Of a DNA stretch of 64,000 nucleotides, positions 17,336 to 25,447 are shown piece after piece. The notes under the pieces were generated by a model. That model made no database searches and was not told the origin of the DNA. It saw nothing but the letters and a program-made list of their open reading frames with translations. How positions within the stretch are numbered: the first letter of the stretch is position 1; every line of letters starts with the position of its first letter. The stretch lies in contig JAZQEI010000005.1 in NCBI GenBank assembly GCA_045538935.1, positions 1-64,000 on the forward strand, written 5' to 3'. This stretch comes from RGIG3013 sp045538935. GTDB lineage: Bacteria > Bacillota > Clostridia > Oscillospirales > Acutalibacteraceae. Both the position numbers and the translations under genes were made by a program.

Positions 17336-17389
17336 CTCCTTGGTATATTTTGTTGGGTTGGCGAACCTCAACTTCAATATACCAAGGAG
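17336..17389 (-). promoter_or_regulatory. tnpA leader hairpin hiding the ribosome site
   Basis: A 14-bp perfect inverted repeat (CTCCTTGGTATATT at 17336-17349 with AATATACCAAGGAG at 17376-17389) lies just upstream of tnpA. In the mRNA, the AAGGAG ribosome site forms part of the stem. This matches the known translational repression of IS200 tnpA by a leader hairpin. Confidence 0.75.
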
Positions 17390-17456
17390 TTTTTATTATG
17401 TCCATAGCTAAAGCTTTTTTGCCCACTGGCAGAGCCAGTGGTTATCCTACGAATAT

Positions 17457-17484
17457 AAAAAGCACCGCCAAAACGGTGTTTTTA
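17457..17484 (-). terminator. Terminator of the sugar-acid operon
   Basis: The hairpin AAAAAGCACCG/CGGTGTTTTT lies 3 nt beyond the stop of the KDPG-aldolase-like gene. Confidence 0.75.
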
Positions 17485-17486
17485 GT

Positions 17487-18134
17487 CTACTTAACTGTAT
17501 CTACATATTTTCGGGCAAGTACGGTAATTTCTGAATAGTTTTCTTGCTCTATGCACTTTTTAGGGGTAATGTTAGAGCCAAGGCCAAATCCGCTAATACC
17601 AACAGCCAAATAATCGGCCATATTGTTAAGGTTAACGCCACCCACTGCAAGCATTTTTATATGAGAAAGCGGTGCTTTAATTGCCTTAACATACTCAGGA
17701 CCCATATTGGTTATTGGGAATAATTTAATCATATCGGCACCGGCATTATGGGCTGTTTGAATTTCGGTAGGCGTTAATGCGCCCGGTAATGACACCATTT
17801 TAAGCTTACGAGTCTTTTTTATAACATCTGTATTAACATCGGGTGAGATTATAAACTGTCCGCCTGCTTTTTTTGTAAGTTCAACCTGCTTTGTGGTTAA
17901 AACTGTACCTGCACCTATGAACATTTTGCCTTTAAAATGCTCACTTAATAACTTTATGCTCTGTGCAGTTTGTTCATCACTTACTGTGCCGTTTGCAGAA
18001 TATGTAACTTCTAAAAGTCTAATTCCGCCATCATACATAGCCTGAGCTACCTTGATAAGCTTATTAGAATCAATACCTCTTAAAATAGCAATTATTTTGT
18101 TGTCTAAAATTTGCTGAATAACCTGTTCTCTCAT
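17487..18134 (-). CDS. eda: KDPG/KHG-type 2-keto-3-deoxy sugar-acid aldolase
   Basis: This 215-residue class I aldolase of the Eda family cleaves 2-keto-3-deoxy (phospho)gluconate-like acids to pyruvate and an aldehyde. LLEVTYSANG carries the catalytic glutamate, GAGTVLT the phosphate/carboxylate loop, and MIKLFPI the Schiff-base lysine. It is the last gene of the five-gene operon. The operon also encodes a DapA-type aldolase, so the two may use different intermediates, or one may be a promiscuous isozyme. Confidence 0.85.
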   Translation of the reverse strand: MREQVIQQILDNKIIAILRGIDSNKLIKVAQAMYDGGIRLLEVTYSANGTVSDEQTAQSIKLLSEHFKGKMFIGAGTVLTTKQVELTKKAGGQFIISPDVNTDVIKKTRKLKMVSLPGALTPTEIQTAHNAGADMIKLFPITNMGPEYVKAIKAPLSHIKMLAVGGVNLNNMADYLAVGISGFGLGSNITPKKCIEQENYSEITVLARKYVDTVK

Positions 18135-18154
18135 TTTTACTCCTTTGATTAAAA

Positions 18155-18907
18155 CTATAGACCGTACCTTTCACCTTTATCGCAAAGCAAAAGTGCGCCG
18201 TTATCTATAACAATATTTGCACCCGTAATAGATGCGGCAGAATCTGATGCTAAGAATACAACAGTATCGGCAACCTCTTCTACCGTTGCCCATTTTTTGA
18301 GCGGTACTTTGTAATAGGTAGACTCTTTATTGTCTAAACGCTCGGCTCCTGTATCTACCCAACCTGGTGATACTATATTGGCTCTTATATGGTATTTTGC
18401 CATTTCTATGGCAATATGCTCTACCATTTTGTTTAAGGCGGCCTTCATTGTGCCGTAAACACTAACATCAGCAAAATGTGCCGAGGAATGATTAGACGAT
18501 ATTGCAACAATGCTTCCCTTTTTATTATGCTTTACCATTTGTTTGCAAGCGTTTTGCATACAAAAATAAGACGCCTTAACATCAACCTTATAAATTTTTT
18601 CAAACAACTCTTCCGTTGTTTCTAAAAACGGCGCTTTGTCGGTAATGCCTGCGTTGTTTACAAATAAATCTAATGGACCTAAGTTTTCTTCTACAATATC
18701 AAACATTTTAGCAACTGAAGAAATATCGGACAAATCGGCCTTAACCGAAATTGCTTTTTTGCCAAGGGCTATAATTTGCTCACAAACAGCATCTGCACCG
18801 GCAGAGCTCGAATTATAGTGTACCGCAACATCATAACCGCTTTTAGCAAGTTTTAATGCTATTCCCTTTCCTATGCCTGTTCCGGCTCCAGTAACTAGCG
18901 CTATCAT
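18155..18907 (-). CDS. Short-chain dehydrogenase/reductase of the sugar-acid operon
   Basis: This 250-residue SDR has the cofactor motif VTGAGTGIGKGIAL, NNAG, and the catalytic Ser-Tyr-Lys set (ISSNHSSAH, then YGTMKAAL). The C-terminal GxxIVIDNGALL region is typical. In this operon it may oxidise a sugar to its lactone or act on a keto-deoxy acid, as in the L-fucose or L-galactonate type pathways. Substrate is inference from context. It begins 7 nt after the lactonase stop. Confidence 0.8.
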   Translation of the reverse strand: MIALVTGAGTGIGKGIALKLAKSGYDVAVHYNSSSAGADAVCEQIIALGKKAISVKADLSDISSVAKMFDIVEENLGPLDLFVNNAGITDKAPFLETTEELFEKIYKVDVKASYFCMQNACKQMVKHNKKGSIVAISSNHSSAHFADVSVYGTMKAALNKMVEHIAIEMAKYHIRANIVSPGWVDTGAERLDNKESTYYKVPLKKWATVEEVADTVVFLASDSAASITGANIVIDNGALLLCDKGERYGL

Positions 18908-18914
18908 TATACTA

Positions 18915-19760
18915 TCACCTTTTTAATGTATTTTCAATATCGACTTTAAATGGCTTGCGACCCATAGTGCCCACACCTAATGCAAAGCATCTTCCTGCAA
19001 GTTCGCCCTCATCATCGTGCTTGGCTGATGTTACAAAAAGTACATCTAAATTATTTCCTACAAACGCAGGGCAAGAAATATATTTTGCGGGAAAATCTAT
19101 TTTTTGTGTAAGTTTTGAAGTTTTAGTGTCTACCTTTACAACACAAGAGCCACCCCAAATAGCTATCCATAAATTTTCATCATTATCTATGCAAAGTCCG
19201 TCAGGATTACCGACAAAATCCTCTATGTCATTAAAATCTATAACTGTTTTTATGTATTCAAACCCAGGGTAAGAATAGGCCATAATTTTTCTTGTAGGAG
19301 TATCGCAATAATATAGCACTTTGCCGTCTGCACTAAAATCTAGGCCGTTAGAAATGCTAATATTATCTATTTTAAGGTTAAGTTTTCCGTTTTCTAAACA
19401 GTATAGTCCTCCGTTAAAATTGCGTTCAATGTTGCCTACTAAAAATTTTCCGTCGGGTGTTGCCTTGCCGTCGTTAAAGCGTGTACCCTTACCGATTGGA
19501 AAGTCACAAATTTTTTCCCAATCACAATTAAACACTCCACTTGTGGCGGCATATAAATAGTTACCGTCAGAACACTTGGCCATACAACCAGTTTGTTCAG
19601 GTAAATCTAACACATCAAACTGTTCGGTTTCTAGATTAAGAGTTATTAAGTTTTTACCTAAAATATCAAGATATTTTACCTTTTGCTCGTCTTCGTCCCA
19701 CATGGGTCCTTCGCCCAGTAAGACATCGGGTTTTCCTAAAACTTTAAACTGTATTTCCAT
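18915..19760 (-). CDS. SMP-30/gluconolactonase-family sugar lactonase
   Basis: This 281-residue six-bladed beta-propeller has metal-ligand motifs GEGPMW (Glu), ISNGLDFSADG (Asn) and GNPDGLCIDNDENLW (Asp) in the expected order. The family hydrolyses sugar lactones to aldonic acids with a divalent metal. Position between aldolase and SDR genes fits the lactonase step of a non-phosphorylative sugar oxidation route. No signal peptide is visible, so it acts in the cytoplasm. It starts 3 nt after the preceding stop. Confidence 0.85.
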   Translation of the reverse strand: MEIQFKVLGKPDVLLGEGPMWDEDEQKVKYLDILGKNLITLNLETEQFDVLDLPEQTGCMAKCSDGNYLYAATSGVFNCDWEKICDFPIGKGTRFNDGKATPDGKFLVGNIERNFNGGLYCLENGKLNLKIDNISISNGLDFSADGKVLYYCDTPTRKIMAYSYPGFEYIKTVIDFNDIEDFVGNPDGLCIDNDENLWIAIWGGSCVVKVDTKTSKLTQKIDFPAKYISCPAFVGNNLDVLFVTSAKHDDEGELAGRCFALGVGTMGRKPFKVDIENTLKR

Positions 19761-19763
19761 AAA

Positions 19764-20669
19764 TTAAGCCTTTTTCCAACCGTAAATTTCGGCTAATTCA
19801 TTATAATAATCATAGAACATTTTATCGTAAATATCATCACTTACGAATGATGGTTTACGGCAATAATCGCTTTTTATAATGCCACGAAGCATAAGAATTT
19901 TCTTTTCAAAATAAATAATTTGCTCTACGTTTTGTCTTATATGATTTAAAATTGGCAAAAGTGCAGAGTGTACCTTAATAGCTCTTTGGCGGTTGCCCGA
20001 AAAATAGCTGTTATAAATATCTAAGTATACATCAAACATAGAACAGCCCGGCATAGCACCAATAGCACCTCTGTCAAAGCCCTCTATAAGCTGATAACCT
20101 GCATTACCTATAAATATGCAAAGCTTTTCGTTTTGGCTATGCATTTTTGTAAGATATGCGCCAACGGGCTTACACTCTATCTTATAATACTCAATATTAG
20201 GGCACTCAGCACTTAAATTTATAAAAGTTTCGGGGCTAATTGCCACACCGGTTTGCTCTGGTGCATACTGAGGCATTACGGGTATTTTTACCGAATTTGC
20301 AACCGATTTTATGTGCTCATAAATAGCTGCCACACCGGGTTTTAAGAAAAAAGGCGGCAAAAGCATAAGGCAGTCTGCGCCAAGTTCTTCAAAATGTTTT
20401 GCTTGCAAGCAAGCAACTTCAGTAGCGTGCTCAGTTACCGATATAACCGCCTTACCACCGTATTTATGACAGGTTTCTACAGCTAAAACTGCTAGTTGTT
20501 CTTTCTCATCTGCCGAAAGCTTATAGTACTCACCAGCTATTCCAAAAAGAGTAGCACCTTCGCAACCGCCCGTTATAAGTGTTTTTATTATATTTTTAAA
20601 ACCCTCATAATCTACCGAGCCGTCTGATTCAAACGGAGTGGCAATAATAGGATACATTCCCTTTAGCAT
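19764..20669 (-). CDS. DapA/NanA-family aldolase (2-keto-3-deoxy acid type)
   Basis: This 301-residue TIM-barrel lyase belongs to the dihydrodipicolinate synthase/N-acetylneuraminate lyase family. FGIAGEYYKLS is the pyruvate-binding loop, MPQYAPEQTG holds the catalytic tyrosine, and YYKIECKP the Schiff-base lysine. Placement beside a dehydratase and lactonase, away from lysine genes, favours a 2-keto-3-deoxy sugar-acid aldolase or dehydratase over DapA. Its ATG overlaps the dehydratase stop by one base (TAATG). Confidence 0.8.
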   Translation of the reverse strand: MLKGMYPIIATPFESDGSVDYEGFKNIIKTLITGGCEGATLFGIAGEYYKLSADEKEQLAVLAVETCHKYGGKAVISVTEHATEVACLQAKHFEELGADCLMLLPPFFLKPGVAAIYEHIKSVANSVKIPVMPQYAPEQTGVAISPETFINLSAECPNIEYYKIECKPVGAYLTKMHSQNEKLCIFIGNAGYQLIEGFDRGAIGAMPGCSMFDVYLDIYNSYFSGNRQRAIKVHSALLPILNHIRQNVEQIIYFEKKILMLRGIIKSDYCRKPSFVSDDIYDKMFYDYYNELAEIYGWKKA

Positions 20670-22375
20670 TATTCATTCTCCTCACTGCAATACTGCATAT
20701 ATTTAAGGTCGCAACCCTCGTCTGCTTGGGTTACATTGTCTATAAAGTTTCTAACAAATCCACGCTTAATGTCAGGATGAGTTTTAGGTTTAAATTCCTT
20801 TAAGCGTTCAGCAATTTGCTCATCGGTAAGTTCTACTTCGATTAAATTGTTTTCAACATCTAAATGGATAATATCTCCATCTCTAACTGCCGCAAGCGGT
20901 CCACCTACTGCACTTTCAGGCGCAACGTGAAGTACTTGTGTACCAAAGCAACCGCCCGACATTCTGGCATCGGTAATTCTTACAAAGTCTTTAATGCCTT
21001 TTCTGTTAAGCTTTGGCGGTAAAGGCATATGATTTCCATTTTCCGGCATACCGGGTGCACCTACGGGGCCAAATCCACGGAGCACTATTACCATGTCTTC
21101 GGTTACATCACTGTTTTCATCTAGCAGATATTTCTGACATTCTTCTAAAGATTCAAATACCTTAGCAGGACCTTTGTGTTTTAGAAGATGTTTGCTTGCA
21201 GCACTACGTTTTATAACCGCGCCTTTGGGAGCTAAGTTACCGTAAAGCACTGCAATTCCCCCCTGCTCTTCTAAGGGATTACTGAGTGGTCTTATAATGT
21301 CGGTATCGTAAGGTAAATCTGCAACTTTTAAATTTTCACCTACTGTTTTTCCAGTAACGGTCAAACAGTCAGTATTAAGACTACCCTCTAAGACCTTCAT
21401 TAACGACTCAACGCCGCCCGCATCGTGAAAGCCTGTACCAACGGTAGAAACACCGTGAGGCTTAACATTTACAAGCACAGGGGTTTCTTTGCTTATTCTC
21501 TCAAAATCCTCAAGTTTTAAATCTATACCTGCGCGCTTTGCAATAGCGGTTAGATGAATTATAAGATTAGTAGATCCACCTGCGGCCATTAGTACCCTAA
21601 TAGCATTCTCTAGTGATTTTTCGTTAAAGATATCTAAAAACTTAACATCGTCATTAACAAGCTTTACAATTTGGCGGCCTGTTTCTTCACAAGAGCGAAG
21701 TTTTTCTGCCGAAACACCAAGGCTAGATGCAGAGCCCGGTAAAGCCAGACCTAAAGCCTCTACAACGGTTTGGCAAGTGTTTGCAGTACCCATTATCGGA
21801 CAAGCACCCGCACTGCCGTAAAGACAACCCTCGTGCTTTATCATTTCTTCTAAAGAAATTTCACCCGACGTATAACGGTTATAAAGATAAAAGCTATCGG
21901 TTCCGCAAGCTAGGGTTTGTCCTTTATAACTACCGGGAAGCATTGCACCACCCGGAAGATAAATAGTTGGCTTATTGGCCGAGGCTGCCGCCATTAAATG
22001 AGCGGGGATATTTTTATCGCAACCGCCAATGAGTACAATACCATCAAACGGATGACGTGCAATAAGCTCCTCGGTGGTTATTGATAATAAATTACGGTAT
22101 ATAAGGCTTGACAGATCAAAAAACACTTCGCAAATTGATAGTGTGTTTACTTCCATAGGAAAACCGCCTGCTGCCCAAACACCGCGCTTTATGGCTTCTG
22201 AGAGCTGACGAAAATGCACATGACCGGGATTAGTTTCGGCCCAAGTATTAATAATGCCTATAAAGGGCTTTTCTATGTCGGCATCGGTATAGCCCATAGA
22301 CTTGATAAGTGCATTTCTTATAAGGCCAGTTCTATCTCCGCGTTTTTTCCATTTTTCAGAATAGTTATGTTCCAT
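20669..22375 (-). CDS. IlvD/Edd-family sugar-acid dehydratase
   Basis: This 568-residue enzyme belongs to the dihydroxy-acid/6-phosphogluconate dehydratase family, which uses an iron-sulfur cluster. Cluster cysteines are visible in GGCDKN (near residue 118) and GACPIMGTANT (near 190). ARMSGGCFGTQVLHVAPES near the C-terminus is the usual active-site serine region. The sugar-acid context (lactonase, two aldolases, SDR) points to an aldonate dehydratase such as an arabonate, xylonate or gluconate type, not valine synthesis. It is the first gene of the operon, with AGGAGGAG 4 nt before the ATG. A divergent AraC gene probably regulates it. Confidence 0.85.
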   Translation of the reverse strand: MEHNYSEKWKKRGDRTGLIRNALIKSMGYTDADIEKPFIGIINTWAETNPGHVHFRQLSEAIKRGVWAAGGFPMEVNTLSICEVFFDLSSLIYRNLLSITTEELIARHPFDGIVLIGGCDKNIPAHLMAAASANKPTIYLPGGAMLPGSYKGQTLACGTDSFYLYNRYTSGEISLEEMIKHEGCLYGSAGACPIMGTANTCQTVVEALGLALPGSASSLGVSAEKLRSCEETGRQIVKLVNDDVKFLDIFNEKSLENAIRVLMAAGGSTNLIIHLTAIAKRAGIDLKLEDFERISKETPVLVNVKPHGVSTVGTGFHDAGGVESLMKVLEGSLNTDCLTVTGKTVGENLKVADLPYDTDIIRPLSNPLEEQGGIAVLYGNLAPKGAVIKRSAASKHLLKHKGPAKVFESLEECQKYLLDENSDVTEDMVIVLRGFGPVGAPGMPENGNHMPLPPKLNRKGIKDFVRITDARMSGGCFGTQVLHVAPESAVGGPLAAVRDGDIIHLDVENNLIEVELTDEQIAERLKEFKPKTHPDIKRGFVRNFIDNVTQADEGCDLKYMQYCSEENE

Positions 22376-22460
22376 AATTCTCCTCCTATACCGAGTAAGC
22401 AGTATATACTTATTTTACTCTAACTTTTTAACTACTTAAATAAATATTATTAATAAATAT

Positions 22461-22490
22461 ATGGACTTTTTTAACTTTTAGTGCTAAAAT
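22461..22490 (+). promoter_or_regulatory. Promoter of the AraC gene with a shared ATGGACTTTTT motif
   Basis: TGGACT (22462-22467) and TAAAAT (22485-22490) are 17 nt apart. The 11-mer ATGGACTTTTT over the -35 box also occurs at 25370-25380 upstream of the SGNH gene, so it may be a regulator site. Confidence 0.45.
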
Positions 22491-22506
22491 ATACTTGGTG
22501 ATGATT

Positions 22507-23319
22507 ATGAAGGACTCTACAATATTCGAAAGATTTTCGGAAGTCCATTTAAAAAATGATATTGGTCTTTACTATTGTGGTAAGCGCATAGGCACTAAAA
22601 ACCACGTATACGGGCCCGAAATTAGAAATCATTTTTTGTTTGTGCTTGTAAACAAGGGCGATGCCACGCTTTTTTTAGACCAAGATAAAAGATTTGGCGA
22701 ACACGATTTGCTTATAATGTATCCAAACGAAAAAATACATTATAAAGCACTTAGCGACTGGAGTATTAGCTGGGTAGGTTTGTATGGTAAGACTATTACT
22801 GAATTTGTAAATTTACTAGATGTTTCACCCGAAAATCCAATAATACATATTTCTCTTTACAACGAGATTAAGGCAGTTTTTGATAATATTTACGATGCTT
22901 GTAAGGATAATTCACCTGCATCAAATTTGCAGGTGACCTCGCTTATATACGAATTTTTATCGGTGCTTATGCAAAACTCTAAATTTAATCCTAAGACCGA
23001 TGTAATAAAAAGCGCTTTAAAAATTATAGATTATAACTTTTGCAGTGATATTTCTATTGAGCAAATAGCCAAACACTCGTCATTCCACCCTGCATATTTT
23101 TCAAGAATCTTTACCGAAACGGTCGGAATGTCTCCAAAGCAATATATTTTGCAAAAACGTATTAACCGCGCAAAAGAGCTTTTATCGGTTACAGATGCAT
23201 CAATTTTAGAAATTTCAAACTCGGTAGGCTATGAGGACCAGTTTTATTTTTCAAGAATTTTTAAAAAGCATACCGGTCTTTCCCCGGCACAGTACCGAAA
23301 ACTTAATAAAGAATCTTAG
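22507..23319 (+). CDS. AraC-family regulator of the sugar-acid operon
   Basis: This ~270-residue regulator has an N-terminal cupin-like sensor (HDLLIMYPNEKIHY) and a C-terminal pair of AraC helix-turn-helices (SIEQIAKHSSFHPAYFSRIF and VGYEDQFYFSRIFKKHTGLS). I chose the ATG at 22507, which has GGTGA 6 nt upstream; in-frame TTG 22495 and GTG 22498 lack a site. It is divergent from the dehydratase operon. Its TAG stop lies within the first bases of the following inverted-repeat element. Confidence 0.85.
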   Translation: MKDSTIFERFSEVHLKNDIGLYYCGKRIGTKNHVYGPEIRNHFLFVLVNKGDATLFLDQDKRFGEHDLLIMYPNEKIHYKALSDWSISWVGLYGKTITEFVNLLDVSPENPIIHISLYNEIKAVFDNIYDACKDNSPASNLQVTSLIYEFLSVLMQNSKFNPKTDVIKSALKIIDYNFCSDISIEQIAKHSSFHPAYFSRIFTETVGMSPKQYILQKRINRAKELLSVTDASILEISNSVGYEDQFYFSRIFKKHTGLSPAQYRKLNKES

Positions 23320-23593
23320 CCAAATCACTTAAACCCGAACCAGCCTAAAAATGCGGTTTTAAGGCGTCTTTTGGCTCTTTGTCGCTCATAAGCGACGGCT
23401 TTATGGGCTTCGCATCACCAAAATACACTCATAAAACCGCGTCTTTTAGGTCGCAGAATTTTGTGATTTATGGATTTTGCGGTGTGCGAGGCAAAAACGC
23501 AGTGAATCCTAACGGATTCACGAGTATTTTAACGAAGTCAGAGCGTAAAATCCATATCCCAAAATCTGATTCGGGTTTAAGTGCTTTGGCTTA
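23316..23593. repeat. Inverted-repeat-bounded, multi-hairpin non-coding element
   Basis: The ends (23316-23343 and 23566-23593) are inverted copies, 28 nt with 3 mismatches, with core CACTTAAACCCGAA. Inside are two arms. In the first, CCTAAAAATGCGGTTTTA near 23344-23361 pairs with its near-complement ending at 23450 and encloses GTCGCT-4 nt-AGCGAC. In the second, TATGGATTTT (from 23469) pairs with AAAATCCATA (to ~23556) and encloses GTGAATCC-4 nt-GGATTCAC. The result is a cruciform or three-way fold. No gene is supported inside. It may be a MITE-like repeat or a structured RNA. Confidence 0.75.
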
Positions 23594-23620
23594 AGCAGAG
23601 CAAACAAGCTCTGCTTTTTT
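23594..23620 (+). terminator. Terminator after the AraC gene
   Basis: AGCAGAGC-6 nt-GCTCTGCT is followed by a T-run on the plus strand. It ends transcription through the AraC gene and the inverted-repeat element. Confidence 0.8.
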
Positions 23621-25289
23621 AAATTGTAGTAAATAAAATATCTTTGGGCGCAATTTTTGTACCTAAATAATCTTGCGATTTGTCGGCAAAATTTGCAACA
23701 ACCCTGTATTTGTTGCCAAATACTGTGGTTTGCAATGAATAATCATCACTCAAAACCTTATATTCGGTTATAGGCAAGCAAGCCGTTTTGCTATGCACGG
23801 ACGATATTTTTTTATAGCTTTTAACAATTATTGGTTTTAGTAATTCAAAATCCTTTACGGAAAATGAGTAAATTGGCGGACATCCAAAAAGACAAGCAAA
23901 AAGAATTTTGTCATCTATCTGCTCTATGCTGTCATCGGTAGAATCTCCCCAATAAGAATATGTAATTAAACACTCGTGGTAAGCTAGCTGCCAAAGCGGC
24001 ACTCTAAGCGACGGATTTAACATCTGTTTTTTAACAAAATCTTGCTCTTCACAGTTATACATGTTTGCATGTCTGCGACCAGAATTTATAATTCTAAATG
24101 GTGCCGGCGAATGCATACCCTCAGAGTAAACAAGGCTATCTATAAGGTCGTCAAAACCGTCTTCTGTACCGGCAATAAGGCCCATATCTGTCAAATTGTT
24201 AAATGCGGCATTTTTTACAGCAATACACTCTTTCATTGTAACAGGATGATTTTTATCATAACAATCAGCAAGCGAGGTACCGTATACGTCTATAAATCTG
24301 CCCTTATAATATGGGTACTCTTTAAGAATTTCGGCAACTTCCAATTTCATTCTGTCTCTTGCAACGGCAGGACAAAGTTGGTTTTGATTGTACATTTTAC
24401 CGTCAAAACCTTTAAGAGCCCAAGCGTTAACTGGGTTACCGCCTTTATCGCGGCGTACACCTTGCGGATAATCTTTCATACGCCTTGCTGTATAATCACA
24501 GTTTCTGGCACGGTTGCTTGGCACTGTTTCTAAAAGTTCGGGATTTAAAACATCATTATAGTTGTCGTACTGGGTGGCTATATAACCAAAATTTTTATAA
24601 ATCGGTTCAACATATTTACTGTCTTTTTCAAAGAATATGCCTATCATAGCTTTGTCAATTCCGCTATTTTTTAGCTCACCGCAAACACGAAGCAACTCTT
24701 CTCCAGTTGCCGGATTAACAGTAGTATTATGCACAGAGTACATTACTTCGTCATAATTATCGTTCCATATCCAAAAAATACCGCCACCTATTAGGTTTTC
24801 TATGTTGGGGTTATTATGTATTTTTTGTTCTAATGTAACAGCATTAGGATTTTTTAGTTTACGGTAAGCTTTGGTGGCACAAATTAAATCATCGAACACA
24901 CCGTAATAAACATTTACCAGTTCTTTGTTTGTTATTGCAAGATTAAATAATCCTTCTTTTTTTGTAAGCGAATAAAAAGAATTTGCGCCGTCTGTAATGG
25001 CAATAAGCAAAAATTTACCTTCGCGCTCTATAATAAACATACCCATGGTGGCTTCGCGATTGCAAAGCGGACTGGTAAGATTATTAAAATCAAGGTCGGC
25101 CTTTTCGTACTCGGCATCGGCGCTAATGGCAACGCCCTCGTCTATAGGTAATAAAAGTCTATCACCTTTTAAAAGACTTGGAATAGGTACTACACCCTTA
25201 ATATTAAGCTCATAAAGCCCGTTATTAATTTCAAATTTATTACATTCGAGCGTAAACGAAACACCATCTTTAGATATACAAAAAGACAT
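23619..25289 (-). CDS. Glycoside-hydrolase-like TIM-barrel protein, orphan
   Basis: This ~556-residue cytoplasmic protein has an N-terminal beta-rich part (~1-150) and then a barrel-like region with IFWIWNDNYDEV, GRFIDVYGTS and GTEDGFDDLID, where acidic residues sit at strand ends as in retaining glycosidases. A small beta domain ends the protein. The middle resembles GH101/GH129-like or DUF5696-type barrels, but I cannot place it in a family. I chose the ATG at 25289: the -10 box at 25321-25326 puts an earlier in-frame ATG (25355) upstream of the transcript. Next to the sugar-acid operon it may release the sugar that feeds it. That link is inference. Confidence 0.55.
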   Translation of the reverse strand: MSFCISKDGVSFTLECNKFEINNGLYELNIKGVVPIPSLLKGDRLLLPIDEGVAISADAEYEKADLDFNNLTSPLCNREATMGMFIIEREGKFLLIAITDGANSFYSLTKKEGLFNLAITNKELVNVYYGVFDDLICATKAYRKLKNPNAVTLEQKIHNNPNIENLIGGGIFWIWNDNYDEVMYSVHNTTVNPATGEELLRVCGELKNSGIDKAMIGIFFEKDSKYVEPIYKNFGYIATQYDNYNDVLNPELLETVPSNRARNCDYTARRMKDYPQGVRRDKGGNPVNAWALKGFDGKMYNQNQLCPAVARDRMKLEVAEILKEYPYYKGRFIDVYGTSLADCYDKNHPVTMKECIAVKNAAFNNLTDMGLIAGTEDGFDDLIDSLVYSEGMHSPAPFRIINSGRRHANMYNCEEQDFVKKQMLNPSLRVPLWQLAYHECLITYSYWGDSTDDSIEQIDDKILFACLFGCPPIYSFSVKDFELLKPIIVKSYKKISSVHSKTACLPITEYKVLSDDYSLQTTVFGNKYRVVANFADKSQDYLGTKIAPKDILFTTI

Positions 25290-25320
25290 AAAAATACCTA
25301 CCCTTTTACTTTGTAAATTA

Positions 25321-25380
25321 ATTATACAACAAAACCGATCATTTAAAAATGACACTATTTAATTTTTAAATGGACTTTTT
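25321..25380. promoter_or_regulatory. Divergent control region of the glycosidase-like and SGNH genes
   Basis: A minus-strand -10 TATAAT lies at 25321-25326. An inverted repeat CATTTAAAAAT-11 nt-ATTTTTAAATG spans 25340-25372. The 11-mer ATGGACTTTTT (25370-25380) is identical to the one over the promoter of the AraC gene at 22461-22471. A common regulator of both loci is possible. Confidence 0.45.
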
Positions 25381-25447
25381 GAAATAAACATTGAATTTGC
25401 TTACTGTAATTGCTACAATAACTATATAAATTTTAGAGCGTGATGTT

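Larger units (their letters stand above)
16712..17450 (-). mobile_element. IS200-type insertion sequence (IS200/IS605 family)
   Basis: A minus-strand tnpA lies between two subterminal hairpins of like design: CCTCCGGC-3 nt-GCCGGAGG (16723-16741) and CCACTGGC-3 nt-GCCAGTGG (17423-17441). There are no terminal inverted repeats or target duplication, as expected of this single-strand transposing family. No tnpB is present. Further hairpins (ACCCCTAAAGGGGT near 16836-16849) end the tnpA transcript. Exact ends are approximate because the insertion tetranucleotide cannot be fixed without an empty site. Confidence 0.8.

Noticed and set aside
16712..17450. IS605-type element with tnpB or an omega RNA
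   Set aside because: No TnpB frame is present; the element is of the single-gene IS200 type.
19764..20669. Annotation as dapA of lysine synthesis
   Set aside because: The family fold fits, but the gene is embedded in a sugar-acid operon with no lysine genes nearby.
20669..22375. Annotation as ilvD of valine/isoleucine synthesis
   Set aside because: No branched-chain genes are present, and the neighbouring lactonase and aldolases point to an aldonate dehydratase.
23379..23594. 71-codon plus-strand frame within the first foldback element
   Set aside because: It reads straight through the self-complementary arms and has no ribosome site; the folding pattern explains the sequence better.
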